Assembly: GCF_011022235.1 (NCBI RefSeq)
Contig: NZ_JAAIYP010000045.1
Location: forward strand, 62,001 to 126,000
Origin: Magnetospirillum aberrantis SpK
GTDB lineage: Bacteria > Pseudomonadota > Alphaproteobacteria > Rhodospirillales > Magnetospirillaceae
DNA length: 64,000 nt
Reading direction: 5' to 3'
Shown here one piece after another: positions 35,643 to 47,553 of the stretch; position 1 is the stretch's first letter; each line of letters begins with the position of its first letter. The notes below the pieces were generated by a model. That model was not told where the DNA came from. It saw nothing but the letters and a program-made list of their open reading frames with translations, and ran no database searches. A program made the translations under genes and the position numbers.

Positions 35643-36632
35643 TTATAACCAATCGCGCAACAATGCCACCAGAGGAATATCCGCAGGTGGCATGGGGATG
35701 TCGCCCATGCGCGTGGGACGCACCCACTTGAGCCCCTGGCCTTCACGCGCGACGGGATCGCCGTGCCATTGGCGCACGGCGTAAAGCGGCATCAACAGAT
35801 GGAAGGTGTCGTAATCGTGCGAGGCGAAGGCAAGCGGCGCCAGACAGCTTTGCCGCACATCGATTCCCAATTCCTCGTCCAGTTCCCGGACCAGCGCCGC
35901 CTCGGGCGTTTCGCCGGCATGGACCTTGCCGCCAGGGAATTCCCACAGCCCCGACATCATCTTGCCCGGCGGCCGGGTGGCCATCAGCACGCGGCCATCG
36001 ACATCGATCAACGCCGCCGCAGCCACCAGAAGCGTCGGCCGGGCGGCGTGGGCCCTGCCCCAATCCTCGGCATCCAGGGTGTAGACCGGCATCACCACCG
36101 ACTGGCCGCGCGCCGGCTGGCCGATGCGCTGATGCTTGGCCAGAACCATGCCCAGCTTGTCCATCACCGCGCGCGAGGCGGAATTGTCGGGATGGGCGGC
36201 GGCCCAGGCCGAAGGATAGCCCAAATCGTCGAACAGGTGGCGTACCAGCCGCCGCGCCGCCTCGGTGGCGTAGCCCTGACCCCAGTATTCACGGCCGACC
36301 CACCAGCCCAATTCCGGGGTGCCGTCGGTTTCCAGGCCAAAGCCGATGACACCGATGACCACGCCATCCAGGCTGCGTTCCATGGCCAGCGCCATGCCCT
36401 TGCGGATCTGACGCTTGACCTCCATGGCGGCGACGAAGGTTTCGCCGTCGGCCAAGGTATAAGGATGAGGGATGGCGGCGGTGTGCTTCACCACCTCCCA
36501 ATCATCCAGCAATTCGGCCAGTCGCGGCGCGTCGTCCGCCCGCAAGGGGCGCAGCTTGAGGCGTGCGCTCAGCAACGGCTGGCCGCGCCATACCGATCCC
36601 GCCGACCAACAGCCCTGTTCTTCGTCGGACAT
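35643..36632 (-). CDS. GNAT acetyltransferase - NUDIX (MutT-like) fusion protein
   Basis: The protein is 329 residues. Residues ~20-175 are a RimJ/RimL-type GNAT domain (LKLRPLRADDAPRLAELLDD, ELGWWVGREYWGQGYATEAA with the acetyl-CoA loop). Residues ~195-329 are a NUDIX hydrolase with box GKVHAGETPEAALVRELDEE and MatT-like start VAAAALIDVDGRVLMATRPP, resembling 8-oxo-dGTP pyrophosphatases. Such fusions are reported near argJ in alphaproteobacteria. It starts 7 nt past argJ's stop. The joint function is unknown; I infer nucleotide-pool cleaning plus an N-acetyltransferase activity. Confidence 0.85.
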   Translation of the reverse strand: MSDEEQGCWSAGSVWRGQPLLSARLKLRPLRADDAPRLAELLDDWEVVKHTAAIPHPYTLADGETFVAAMEVKRQIRKGMALAMERSLDGVVIGVIGFGLETDGTPELGWWVGREYWGQGYATEAARRLVRHLFDDLGYPSAWAAAHPDNSASRAVMDKLGMVLAKHQRIGQPARGQSVVMPVYTLDAEDWGRAHAARPTLLVAAAALIDVDGRVLMATRPPGKMMSGLWEFPGGKVHAGETPEAALVRELDEELGIDVRQSCLAPLAFASHDYDTFHLLMPLYAVRQWHGDPVAREGQGLKWVRPTRMGDIPMPPADIPLVALLRDWL

Positions 36633-36639
36633 GGCCGGA

Positions 36640-37869
36640 TCAGGTACGGTACGAGCCGTTGATGTCGATATAGGCGTGGGTCAGGTCGCAGGTCCACACC
36701 GTGGCCTTGCCCTTGCCGATGCCGACATCGGTTTCGATGACGATGTTCTGGCCCTTCATGTGGGCGGTCACCGGGGTCTCGTCGTAGCCTTCGACCACCT
36801 GACCGTTCCTGGCCACCTCGACCCCGCCGATCTTGATGCACAGCCTGTCACGGTCGGCCTTTTCGCCGGCCTTGCCGACGGCCATGACCACGCGGCCCCA
36901 ATTGGCGTCCTCGCCGGCGATGGCGGTCTTGACCAGGGGCGAGTTGGCGATGGCCAGGGCGATGGTCTTGGCCGCCTTGTTGCCGGCGGCGCCGGTGACG
37001 GTGATCTCGACGAACTTGCTCGCCCCCTCGCCGTCCTTGACCACCTGATGGGCCAGGTCCAGAAGCACCTCGAACAGCTTCTTCCTGAAATCGGCCAGAC
37101 GCTTGTCCTTGGCGTCGGTCACCCTGGCGTTGCCGGCCTTGCCGGTGGCGAACAGCAACAGCGTGTCGGAGGTCGAGGTGTCGCTGTCCACGGTGATGGC
37201 GTTGAACGAGCGGTCGGTACCCTTCTTCAAGAGCTCCTGAAGCACGTCGTGCGGCAAGTCGGCGTCGGTGAAGACGAAGGACAGCATGGTCGCCATGTCG
37301 GGCGCGATCATGCCCGCGCCCTTGGCGATGCCGTTGATGGTGACGGTGACGCCGTCGATCGTCGCGGTGCGGGTGCTGCCCTTGGGGAAGGTGTCGGTGG
37401 TCATGATGGCGGCGGCGGCGTCGGCCCAGGAATCGGCCGACAGCTTGGCCCGCGCGTCGGCCAGGGCGGCGGTGATCTTTTCATCGGGCAGCGGCACGCC
37501 GATGGTGCCGGTCGAGGCGATGTAGACCTCGGTCTTCTTGCAATCGAACAATTCGGCGGTCTTGGCCGCCGTGCGCTCGACCGAGGCGACGCCCAGGGCG
37601 CCGGTGAAGGCGTTGGCGTTGCCCGAGTTGACCACCAGAACCCGGCCCTTGCCCTTGGCGCTGGCCGTCTTGCACCAATCGACCGGGGCCGAACAGGTCA
37701 AGGATTTGGTGTAGACCCCGGCGACACTGGTCCCGGCGTCAACCTCGACCAACAACAGGTCGGTCCGTCCCTGATAGCGGATGCCGCAGGCGTGGCTGGC
37801 CAGACGGACACCGGCCAAAGGCGGCATGGTCGGAAAAGCAGCGGGAGCGAGCGGCGAAAGCGCGGTCAT
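36640..37869 (-). CDS. argJ: Bifunctional ornithine acetyltransferase / N-acetylglutamate synthase
   Basis: 409 residues with the autocatalytic cleavage region KGAGMIAPDMATMLSFVFTD (scission before the Thr of ATML) and other ArgJ motifs (LVVNSGNANAFTGALGVASV, TGTIGVPLPDEKI). It recycles the acetyl group from acetylornithine to glutamate, completing a cyclic arginine pathway together with argD and argF in this window. It is followed 7 nt later by the GNAT-NUDIX gene. Confidence 0.96.
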   Translation of the reverse strand: MTALSPLAPAAFPTMPPLAGVRLASHACGIRYQGRTDLLLVEVDAGTSVAGVYTKSLTCSAPVDWCKTASAKGKGRVLVVNSGNANAFTGALGVASVERTAAKTAELFDCKKTEVYIASTGTIGVPLPDEKITAALADARAKLSADSWADAAAAIMTTDTFPKGSTRTATIDGVTVTINGIAKGAGMIAPDMATMLSFVFTDADLPHDVLQELLKKGTDRSFNAITVDSDTSTSDTLLLFATGKAGNARVTDAKDKRLADFRKKLFEVLLDLAHQVVKDGEGASKFVEITVTGAAGNKAAKTIALAIANSPLVKTAIAGEDANWGRVVMAVGKAGEKADRDRLCIKIGGVEVARNGQVVEGYDETPVTAHMKGQNIVIETDVGIGKGKATVWTCDLTHAYIDINGSYRT

Positions 37870-37970
37870 GGGAGCGGCGTCCTTGAGACAATGACACGAA
37901 TGACGGATGGATTAGCACGGATGGCGGCGCGGCGCGCCGTCCATCCATGCTTTCCCGGATAAAAGTTCTG

Positions 37971-38807
37971 TTACTTGGCGTCGGGCAGCGGCTTGCCCTC
38001 GGGGTCGAAGCGCTTGACCTTGGCCTTGGCCCGCATGTCCGAGATCAGCGCCTCGGCGGTGTCCTCGGCCAGCTTCTCGCGCAGCACCGGCTGGGCCTGT
38101 TCGAAGCTGGGCGGGCTGCTCATGCGGCGGTCCTCGACCTTGATCACATGCCAGCCGAACTGGCTTTTCACCGGGGTCGTGGACAATTCGCCGTTCTTCA
38201 TGGCGAAGGCGGCTTCCGAGAACTGGGGCACCATTTCGTCCTTGGTGAAGTAACCCAGGTCGCCGCCATTCTGACGGGCCGACGGGTCCTTGGACTTGGC
38301 CTTGGCGGTCTCGGTGAAGTCGGCACCCTTTTGCAGGTCGCTGATCACCACCTTGGCCGCTTCTTCGCTCTCGGTCAGGATGTGGCGGGCGCGCACTTCC
38401 TCGGCCGGCTTGAACTCGGCCAGGAACTTGTCATAGCCCTGCTTGACCGCCTCGTCGGTGACCGCGGCCTTGAGCTTCTTGCCCATCCACGCCTTCACCA
38501 CCAGCTGCTGCTCGATGTCCTTGAGCGCCTGCTTGACCTCGGGGTCCTTGTCGATACCTTCCTTCTTGCCCTGGTCGAAGGCCAGACGGTTGTTGATCAT
38601 GCTGTCGAGAAGCGCTTCGTACGGCACTTGCGCGGCCATCTGCGGCGGCAGGGTCCGGCGGTAGGAGGCGAGCGCCGAGGCATGGATCTCGCTGCCGTTG
38701 ACCACGGCGACCACCGGGTCCTTGTCCGCGGCCCAAGCGGACGGAGCAGCCAAAAGGACGCCAAAACCGGCGGCGAGGAAGGCGCAGCGGGCGGAAAGGA
38801 TCTTCAT
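37971..38807 (-). CDS. Periplasmic parvulin-type peptidyl-prolyl isomerase
   Basis: 278 residues. The signal peptide (MKILSARCAFLAAGFGVLLA, cleavage after AWA) is followed by a SurA-like N-terminal part and a rotamase domain (~120-230) with EEVRARHILTESEEAAKVVI, NGGDLGYFTKDEMVPQFSEA and VKSQFGWHVIKVEDRR. It is expected to help fold outer-membrane proteins. ATG 38807 has AAGGA 10 nt upstream. It is divergent from the histidine kinase that follows. Confidence 0.9.
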   Translation of the reverse strand: MKILSARCAFLAAGFGVLLAAPSAWAADKDPVVAVVNGSEIHASALASYRRTLPPQMAAQVPYEALLDSMINNRLAFDQGKKEGIDKDPEVKQALKDIEQQLVVKAWMGKKLKAAVTDEAVKQGYDKFLAEFKPAEEVRARHILTESEEAAKVVISDLQKGADFTETAKAKSKDPSARQNGGDLGYFTKDEMVPQFSEAAFAMKNGELSTTPVKSQFGWHVIKVEDRRMSSPPSFEQAQPVLREKLAEDTAEALISDMRAKAKVKRFDPEGKPLPDAK

Positions 38808-38993
38808 CGGTCGAATGTTCCTTGCAAGAAAGAGGACGGTCGCCGGAGCGCAGGCTTCCACACCTCGATACGGCGGTTGAAGCACAACCCGAGGACCAGC
38901 ACAAGAGCGGCCTCGGCTGTCCCCCTTAAGGCGGGGTGCCATCATTCCCACAAACGATGCTAAACTGAAGCGCCTTTCGTCGGGAGGGAGGGG

Positions 38994-40280
38994 ATGGGCG
39001 CCATAATTTCAACCAGAAGTGCGTATTTCGCCCTGGCATTGGCGGCAATCTACGCCATTTTCGGGACGATCTGGATCGCGGTGTCCGATCTGGTGGTGGC
39101 GATGCTGGTCCATGACCCGATCACCCTGACGACCGTCCAGACCTGGAAGGGCTGGTTCTTCGTCGGGATCAGCGCGCTTTTGATCTATGGCGTGGGCGTC
39201 CAATTGCTGCGGGCCATCGAGCATTCCGAGAACCGCTACCGCATGCTGTTCGCCGACAGTCCCGAGGCGCTGGCGCTTTATGATCCCGAAAGCCTGTGTC
39301 TGGTCGAGATCAACGACGCCGCCGGACGACTGTTCGGTTATGACCCGGCCGAGGCCCGCGGGCTTTCCTTCACCGACCTCATGCCCCAAGAGACGCGGGT
39401 GACCTTCGAGGCCAGCCTGCCGCGTCTGATCGACGGCGAGCGCGGCGGAGTGTGGCGCATGCGCTGCAAGGACGGGCGTCCGCTGGACGTCGCCACCTAT
39501 GGCCGGATGGTTCTGGTGGGAGGGCGCTATCTGCGGCTGGTGCAGATCGTCGACGTCACCGCCAAACTGAAGGCCGAGCGCGAGCTGATGCGCAGCCTCG
39601 AGGAAGTGGCGGCGGCCAACGAGCGCATGCGCGAACTCAGTCACGCCCTGTCCCATGACCTTCAGGAGCCGTTGCGTCAGGTCGGCAGTTTCGTGCAATT
39701 GCTGGCCAAACGTTATGACAGCCAACTGGATGCCGAGGGGCGGCAGTTCATCGCCTACACGGTCGAAGGCATCGCCCGCCTCAAGGCCTTGATCGGCGAC
39801 GCCGAACGCTTCGCCCTGACCTCGGGATTCGTGCCCATGCGGGTGTCGCTGGGCCGTCTGGTGGCCGACACGGTCGAGGGATTGCGAACGGTCATCGAAT
39901 CCTGCGACGCCGAAATCGTCGCGCGGGACCTGCCGTGGCTCGACGCCGATCCCGGCAAGCTGGCGGTGGTGTTGCACGCGCTTTTGGGCAACGCCTTGAA
40001 ATTCCGCCGGCCCGGCGTGCCGCCCAAGATCACGGTCGAGGCGCGGCAGATCGACAAGGGATGGCAAGTACGGGTGGTGGACAACGGCATCGGCATCGAA
40101 GCGGAATTCCGCGAAGCGGTTTTTTCGTTGTTTTCCCGCCTTCACACCCGCGACCGCATCCCCGGCAACGGCACCGGCCTGGCGCTGGCCCGCAAGCTGG
40201 TCGAAGCCCATGGCGGCCGTATCTGGATCGAGGACGGCAACGACGGCGGCGTCGCGGTGTGCTTCACCCTGCCGGCCTGA
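38994..40280 (+). CDS. Membrane PAS-domain sensor histidine kinase
   Basis: 428 residues. Two transmembrane helices near 10-32 and 50-70 precede a PAS domain (~80-195, ending EINDAAGRLFGYDPAEARGL...). The HisKA segment SHALSHDLQEPLRQVGSFVQ carries the phospho-acceptor His. An HATPase domain has NALKFRR, VVDNGIGIE and GNGTGLALARKLVEAHGG. SHDLQEPLR is typical of a phytochrome-like subgroup. No response regulator is adjacent, so it may be orphan. Confidence 0.88.
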   Translation: MGAIISTRSAYFALALAAIYAIFGTIWIAVSDLVVAMLVHDPITLTTVQTWKGWFFVGISALLIYGVGVQLLRAIEHSENRYRMLFADSPEALALYDPESLCLVEINDAAGRLFGYDPAEARGLSFTDLMPQETRVTFEASLPRLIDGERGGVWRMRCKDGRPLDVATYGRMVLVGGRYLRLVQIVDVTAKLKAERELMRSLEEVAAANERMRELSHALSHDLQEPLRQVGSFVQLLAKRYDSQLDAEGRQFIAYTVEGIARLKALIGDAERFALTSGFVPMRVSLGRLVADTVEGLRTVIESCDAEIVARDLPWLDADPGKLAVVLHALLGNALKFRRPGVPPKITVEARQIDKGWQVRVVDNGIGIEAEFREAVFSLFSRLHTRDRIPGNGTGLALARKLVEAHGGRIWIEDGNDGGVAVCFTLPA

Positions 40281-40314
40281 GGCGGGGGGATAAGGCAAAG
40301 TTGGCCGCCCGTCA

Positions 40315-40343
40315 TTGACAGAACCCCCCATGGGCTCTATCTG
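40315..40343 (+). promoter_or_regulatory. Candidate sigma-70 promoter of secA
   Basis: TTGACA (40315-40320) and TATCTG (40338-40343) are separated by 17 nt, about 64 nt before the secA ATG (40407). A perfect -35 hexamer makes it one of the better promoters in the window. Confidence 0.55.
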
Positions 40344-40406
40344 TTGCCGGTCGAAAAAGGCCCCCGCGCCCCGCGGCCAACCACAGAATTCCCGAGGTCT
40401 CAACGC

Positions 40407-43103
<2,697 letters not shown>

Positions 43104-43133
43104 GCGACGGCCTGGACAGGCTTTGTTTAACGC

Positions 43134-43165
43134 CGGGCGGCCCCCATGGGCCGCCCGTTTCGTTT
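43134..43165 (+). terminator. Rho-independent terminator after secA
   Basis: CGGGCGGCCC (43134-43143) and GGGCCGCCCG (43148-43157) form a 10-bp stem with a CCAT loop, followed by TTTCGTTT. It lies about 31 nt past the secA stop. Confidence 0.88.
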
Positions 43166-43263
43166 GCATCGCGTGTTGTCCGTTTGTGACGGTTGCAAGA
43201 AGTTACATTTCGACGGAAGAAAAACCCCATCTTCAATGATAAGCATTTGCATGGGGGAGGGCA

Positions 43264-44367
43264 GTGTCACGTCTTGGGGTAGACGCAGTGACAACACGCA
43301 GCCCGTTCGAGCAGAATTCACCGAAACCCACGCAACAGATCGCCGACGCCCTGAAGGGTGAGTTGGTGAGCGTGTTCCAGGCCGAGATCGAGCCTTTGCG
43401 CGGGGTGACGACCGAGGTGGCCTACGAGGCCGCCATGAACGATCCCACCATTTTGCACGATTGCTTCCGCCTGTTCCGTTCCCGGCCCGAACTGTTCTCT
43501 GGCCATGTGGTCGATGCGTCCCGTCAACCGGTGGTGCGCGACGACGCGACACTGTCATGCGGCCGTACCTTGGGCGAGGCGGTGACGCTGATCGTCCAGG
43601 CGTCGGCGCGACGTTATTTCCGCCGCAAGCTGGGCGCGACCAAACGGGTCAAGCTGGTGCCCAAGCACCGCCCCGGACTGTTGGCCCGCATGTCCCGCGC
43701 CTTGGGTCTCAGCGCGCCGCCGCCGCCGACCTTTCGCAAGGTGGTGGGGGCTGGCGACCGGCTGTTCGGGATGATCCGCGAACATCTGCGGTTCGATTGG
43801 CAAGCCGGTCTTATCCCCCATTACGCCCCTCTGGCGCCCGAGATGGTGGCACAACTGGGCCCTCGTCTTCTCGACATCCGCGAACCCAGCGAACTCAGGG
43901 CGCTGGCCAGCCGCGAGGAACGGGCCGGTCTGGCCGAGGGGCGCCCCCCCTTGTTGTTGGACAAAGCGCAGAGGCTGATCAAGCCCAGCGGCGACACGCT
44001 GGATTCGGACCTGTTGTACAAGGTGTGCAGCCAGATGGATCTGGCGCGGCTGTTCCCGGATCGCGACGCCGGCAAGCTGCGCCGTGCCATCGCCCAAGTG
44101 GCCGGCACCGCGCCCGAGGCGTTGGCTCATATCATGCCGGTGCTGGGGGGCGACTTGCGGCTGTTCGTCAGCTTCTTCTTCGTCGCCTACGTCACCTTGG
44201 GCGAAGACGAATACCGTTCGGTGTTCGGGATTGGCGGAGCCACTCAATGGATGGTCAAGCGTTATGCCGACCGTCTTGCGCAATTGGGCGGTCTGCCGCC
44301 GCCGGCATTCGAGGACATTCGCGCCGTGTTCGGCGAGATCCTGGCTCCGAAAACGAACAACACCTGA
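43264..44367 (+). CDS. Protein of unknown function, 367 aa
   Basis: A 367-residue soluble protein starts at a GTG (43264) with GGGGAGG just upstream (MSRLGVDAVTTRSPF). It has no signal peptide. Segments include VSVFQAEIEPLRGVTTEVAY, SARRYFRRKLGATKRVKLVP and MDLARLFPDRDAGKLRRAIA. I recognise no family or motif. Placed between secA (with terminator) and the GMC gene in the same direction, with ~70 nt before the latter. Confidence 0.6.
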   Translation: MSRLGVDAVTTRSPFEQNSPKPTQQIADALKGELVSVFQAEIEPLRGVTTEVAYEAAMNDPTILHDCFRLFRSRPELFSGHVVDASRQPVVRDDATLSCGRTLGEAVTLIVQASARRYFRRKLGATKRVKLVPKHRPGLLARMSRALGLSAPPPPTFRKVVGAGDRLFGMIREHLRFDWQAGLIPHYAPLAPEMVAQLGPRLLDIREPSELRALASREERAGLAEGRPPLLLDKAQRLIKPSGDTLDSDLLYKVCSQMDLARLFPDRDAGKLRRAIAQVAGTAPEALAHIMPVLGGDLRLFVSFFFVAYVTLGEDEYRSVFGIGGATQWMVKRYADRLAQLGGLPPPAFEDIRAVFGEILAPKTNNT

Positions 44368-44408
44368 AGATGAATATTTTGTGGCAACGCAACATGCGAG
44401 TGGTACAC

Positions 44409-44424
44409 TTCACAAACCTGTGAA
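44409..44424. promoter_or_regulatory. Inverted repeat upstream of the GMC oxidoreductase gene
   Basis: TTCACA-AACC-TGTGAA (44409-44424) is a perfect 6-bp inverted repeat 16 nt before the ATG at 44440. The surrounding 70 nt are AT-richer than the flanking genes. It could be an operator. Confidence 0.4.
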
Positions 44425-44439
44425 CTTGACCATTTTGCG

Positions 44440-46038
44440 ATGCTTGCCGACCTTCGTTCCCTTGATTCGAACCAGACCTTTGACACGCCCATTTGCATCA
44501 TCGGTGCCGGAATTGCCGGCCTGACCCTGGCCCGGAGATTGCTGGCGCTGGGCTGGTCGGTCCTTTTGGTGGAAAGCGGCGGCACGGATTTCGAAACGCG
44601 GGTTCAGAACCTGTCGGCGGGCGGGGAAATCGGGCATCCCTATTACGACCTCGATTCCGTCAGCCTGCGCATGCTGGGGGGCACCACCGCCATCTGGGGC
44701 GGCCGCTGCGCTGAACTGGACCCGGTCGATTTCGAGACGCGGGCCTGGGTGCCGCACAGCGGATGGCCGTTCGGTCTTGCGGAATTGCGTCCCTATTACG
44801 ATCAGGCGCTGAAGATTTTCCAGGTCCCCGCCCCCGCGGCCGACCGCCGGTCGATGGCGGATTGCTTGCCGTTGTTGCAGTCCCTGGACCGGGATGATCT
44901 GGCGGTCGGGTTCTGGAGCTTCGACGACGTGGCCGACCGCTTCGCCGCCCCCAGGATCGGCGACGTGTTGGACCATCCCCGCTGCCGTGTCCTGACTCAC
45001 GCCACGGTGACCGCCCTGCATCTTGATCCCGGAGCAAGCTTCGTTTCCTCGGCCACGATCCGCGACGTATCGGGAAAATGCGCCACGGTGACCGCACGCC
45101 ATTTCGTGCTGGCCTTGGGCGGCATCGAAAACCCGCGCCTGTTGCTGGCGTCGTGCGACGTCGCGGCGGCGGGTATCGGCAATGATCGCGATCTGGTGGG
45201 CCGGTTCTTCATGGAACACCCCCACGCGCGCGGCGGCCGGGTCAGCGGACCGGGCATCTGGGAATTGTTGCGCACGTTCGGCCGCCGCCACCGGACCGGA
45301 ACCGCGTCGCATGCCGCCCTGTTGCGCCTGTCCGAGACGGCACAGGAACGTACCCGATCCCTCAACAGCGCCATCACCCTGGGCTTGCGTCAGCCCGAGG
45401 CTGCGCGCCAGGCGTTGATCGCGCGCTCTTACGCCGCGCTCAAGCACAATCTCGACGCCACCTCGACCAACCGCCGGCTTTGGCGGATGACCAAGCGCGG
45501 CCTGCGGTGGCTGAACGAGGCGACCCATCCCTTGCGCCCGTGGCTGGCGATCAAAAGCGGACAGGCGGAAGTGGCGGTCATCGTCCGCGCCGAACAGGCA
45601 CCCAATCCCGACAGCCGGGTGACGTTGGCCGACGAACGCGACGCGTTGGGGATGCCCCGCACCCTGCTCGACTGGAACTTCACCGCGCTCGACAAGCACA
45701 GCGTCCGTTCCCTGGTCGAAGCCTTGGGCACCGCGTTGACGCGCGACAATCTTGGCGAACTCGGCCCGGCCGATTGGCTGGACGAGAACGGGCCTCTGTG
45801 GCACACCGACCCCAAGATCAGCGCCCACCCCATCGGCGGCTACCACCACATGGGAACCACCCGCATGGCCGACGATCCCGCCCATGGCGTGGTGGACCGG
45901 CACGGCCGGGTACACGGGGTCGCCAATCTGCACATCGCCGGCAGTTCGGTGTTTCCCACCGGCGGCTGGGCCAACCCCACCTTGACCATCGCCGCCCTGG
46001 CCCTGCGCCTGGGCGACCGCTTCGGCCCCTTCGCCTAA
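44440..46038 (+). CDS. GMC-family FAD-dependent oxidoreductase
   Basis: 532 residues. The N-terminal FAD motif is IIGAGIAGLTLARRLLALGW (GAGIAG at 22-27). It has the GMC pattern LRMLGGTTAIWGGRCAELDP and the C-terminal substrate domain with SAHPIGGYHHMGTTRM and GVANLHIAGSSVFPTGGWAN (active-site His/Asn region). It may oxidise an alcohol or sugar; the substrate is not evident. No clear Shine-Dalgarno precedes ATG 44440, so translation may be weak. It ends overlapping the convergent kinase gene by 4 nt. Confidence 0.85.
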   Translation: MLADLRSLDSNQTFDTPICIIGAGIAGLTLARRLLALGWSVLLVESGGTDFETRVQNLSAGGEIGHPYYDLDSVSLRMLGGTTAIWGGRCAELDPVDFETRAWVPHSGWPFGLAELRPYYDQALKIFQVPAPAADRRSMADCLPLLQSLDRDDLAVGFWSFDDVADRFAAPRIGDVLDHPRCRVLTHATVTALHLDPGASFVSSATIRDVSGKCATVTARHFVLALGGIENPRLLLASCDVAAAGIGNDRDLVGRFFMEHPHARGGRVSGPGIWELLRTFGRRHRTGTASHAALLRLSETAQERTRSLNSAITLGLRQPEAARQALIARSYAALKHNLDATSTNRRLWRMTKRGLRWLNEATHPLRPWLAIKSGQAEVAVIVRAEQAPNPDSRVTLADERDALGMPRTLLDWNFTALDKHSVRSLVEALGTALTRDNLGELGPADWLDENGPLWHTDPKISAHPIGGYHHMGTTRMADDPAHGVVDRHGRVHGVANLHIAGSSVFPTGGWANPTLTIAALALRLGDRFGPFA

Positions 46039-47486
46039 TCCACCAGCGGCAAGGTCACGGTGAAGGTGCTGCCTTGGTCGAGGGCGGATTCCACGCCGAC
46101 CATGCCGCCGTGGTTTTCCGCCACCTTTTTGACGATGGCCAGACCGATGCCGGTCCCCTCGTACTTGCCGCCGCCGTGCAGGCGCTGAAAAATGCGGAAA
46201 ATCCGGTCATGGTAGCAAGGGTCGATGCCGATACCGTTGTCGATCACCGCGACGGCGACCGTGCCGCCCTCTTGGCGTTCCGCCCGCACCCTGACCCGTG
46301 CTGGACGCTCCGGGGAACGGTATTTCAGGGCGTTGCCGATCAGGTTCTGGAACATCCGGGCCAGTTGGCCGAAATCGCCATGGATGACGAAACCATCATC
46401 CACCGCCACTTCGACGCTGTCTTCGGGAGCGAGGTTCAAGACTTCCAAACCGGCGGCGACAGCACGGGCCAAGACCACGTCGCTCATCTCGACCTCGTGG
46501 CGGGTGACGCGGGAAAACGCCAGCAGGTCGAGAATCAACGAATCCATCCGCCGGGCGCCGTTGCTCACATAGGCCATGAACTCGCGTCCGTCGTCGTCGA
46601 ACAATTCCGCGCACCGGCGTTCCAACAGGCCGATATAGCTGGAGATCTGACGCAACGGTTCGCGCAGGTCGTGTGACGCGACATAGGCGAATTGCTCCAG
46701 TTCCTCGTTGGAACGACGGATGGTCGCCAGATGCGCTTCGATCCGGGCCTTGGTTTCCACGTCCTCGGTGATGTCGCGGGAAAACACCGCCAGCCACGGC
46801 GTCCCGTCCGGGTTGGGAACGGGTGTTATGGTGTTGAGCAGGTGACGTTGACCACGGATGTCGCGCAACACGATGGTTTCGCCGCTTCTTGCCGCCTGCG
46901 CGCAGGCGATGCGACGGCGGGCGGCCACCTCTGGCGGAAACAGGGCGAACAGGTCGTGGCCGATCAACTGCTCCACCGTATGGCCGAGGCGCTCGGCGAA
47001 CACCTGGTTGCAGGCCAGCAAGGCGCCGTCGCCATCGATCAGCATGGTGGCGTCGCTGGTGGCGTTCAGCAGCGATTGCACCACTTCGCGGCGGTGCCGG
47101 GCCTCGGCCTCGGCGCGGCGACGGTCGGAAACGTCATGCACGGTGCCTTCGGTGCCGCCGCCTTCGCGTTCACTCAAACGGCGGGCGCTGACCGAAACCC
47201 ACACGACGGCGCCGTCGCGCCGTCGAAGGGCCAGGTCGTGCCCCAGGATTCGGCCCCCCTGGCTATCCAGATGTTCCAGAAGCAAGAGGCGCTGATCGGA
47301 ATCCACGTAGAAGTCGCGGACGTCGCGACCCAGCACCTCTTCGCGGGACCATCCCAACAAATCCTCGACCGACCGCGACACCAGGGTAATCCGTCCCTGG
47401 GCATCGGTGCGATAGAACACGTCGGTCATGTTGTCGAGGATTGACCGCAACTCGTCTTGCGGCTGGCGGTGATCGGGTGAACTCAT
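46035..47486 (-). CDS. Cytosolic sensor histidine kinase with two PAS domains
   Basis: 483 residues without a membrane segment. PAS domains lie at about 12-135 (LRSILDNMTDVFYRTDAQGR) and 140-255 (LLNATSDATMLIDGDGALLA). The HisKA segment is FAYVASHDLREPLRQISSYI. The HATPase has NLIGNALKYRS, VIDNGIGID and GTGIGLAIVKKVAENHGG. SHDLREPLR matches the phytochrome/bacteriophytochrome-like kinase group. ATG 47486 follows GGAAAG. Its stop overlaps the end of the GMC gene. No cognate regulator is adjacent. Confidence 0.85.
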   Translation of the reverse strand: MSSPDHRQPQDELRSILDNMTDVFYRTDAQGRITLVSRSVEDLLGWSREEVLGRDVRDFYVDSDQRLLLLEHLDSQGGRILGHDLALRRRDGAVVWVSVSARRLSEREGGGTEGTVHDVSDRRRAEAEARHRREVVQSLLNATSDATMLIDGDGALLACNQVFAERLGHTVEQLIGHDLFALFPPEVAARRRIACAQAARSGETIVLRDIRGQRHLLNTITPVPNPDGTPWLAVFSRDITEDVETKARIEAHLATIRRSNEELEQFAYVASHDLREPLRQISSYIGLLERRCAELFDDDGREFMAYVSNGARRMDSLILDLLAFSRVTRHEVEMSDVVLARAVAAGLEVLNLAPEDSVEVAVDDGFVIHGDFGQLARMFQNLIGNALKYRSPERPARVRVRAERQEGGTVAVAVIDNGIGIDPCYHDRIFRIFQRLHGGGKYEGTGIGLAIVKKVAENHGGMVGVESALDQGSTFTVTLPLVD

Positions 47487-47553
47487 GCGGCTTTCCTTGC
47501 CACGCTCTTCCGACAACACTACCAATTTTCCCGACCGCTGGCGATTGGCCGCG

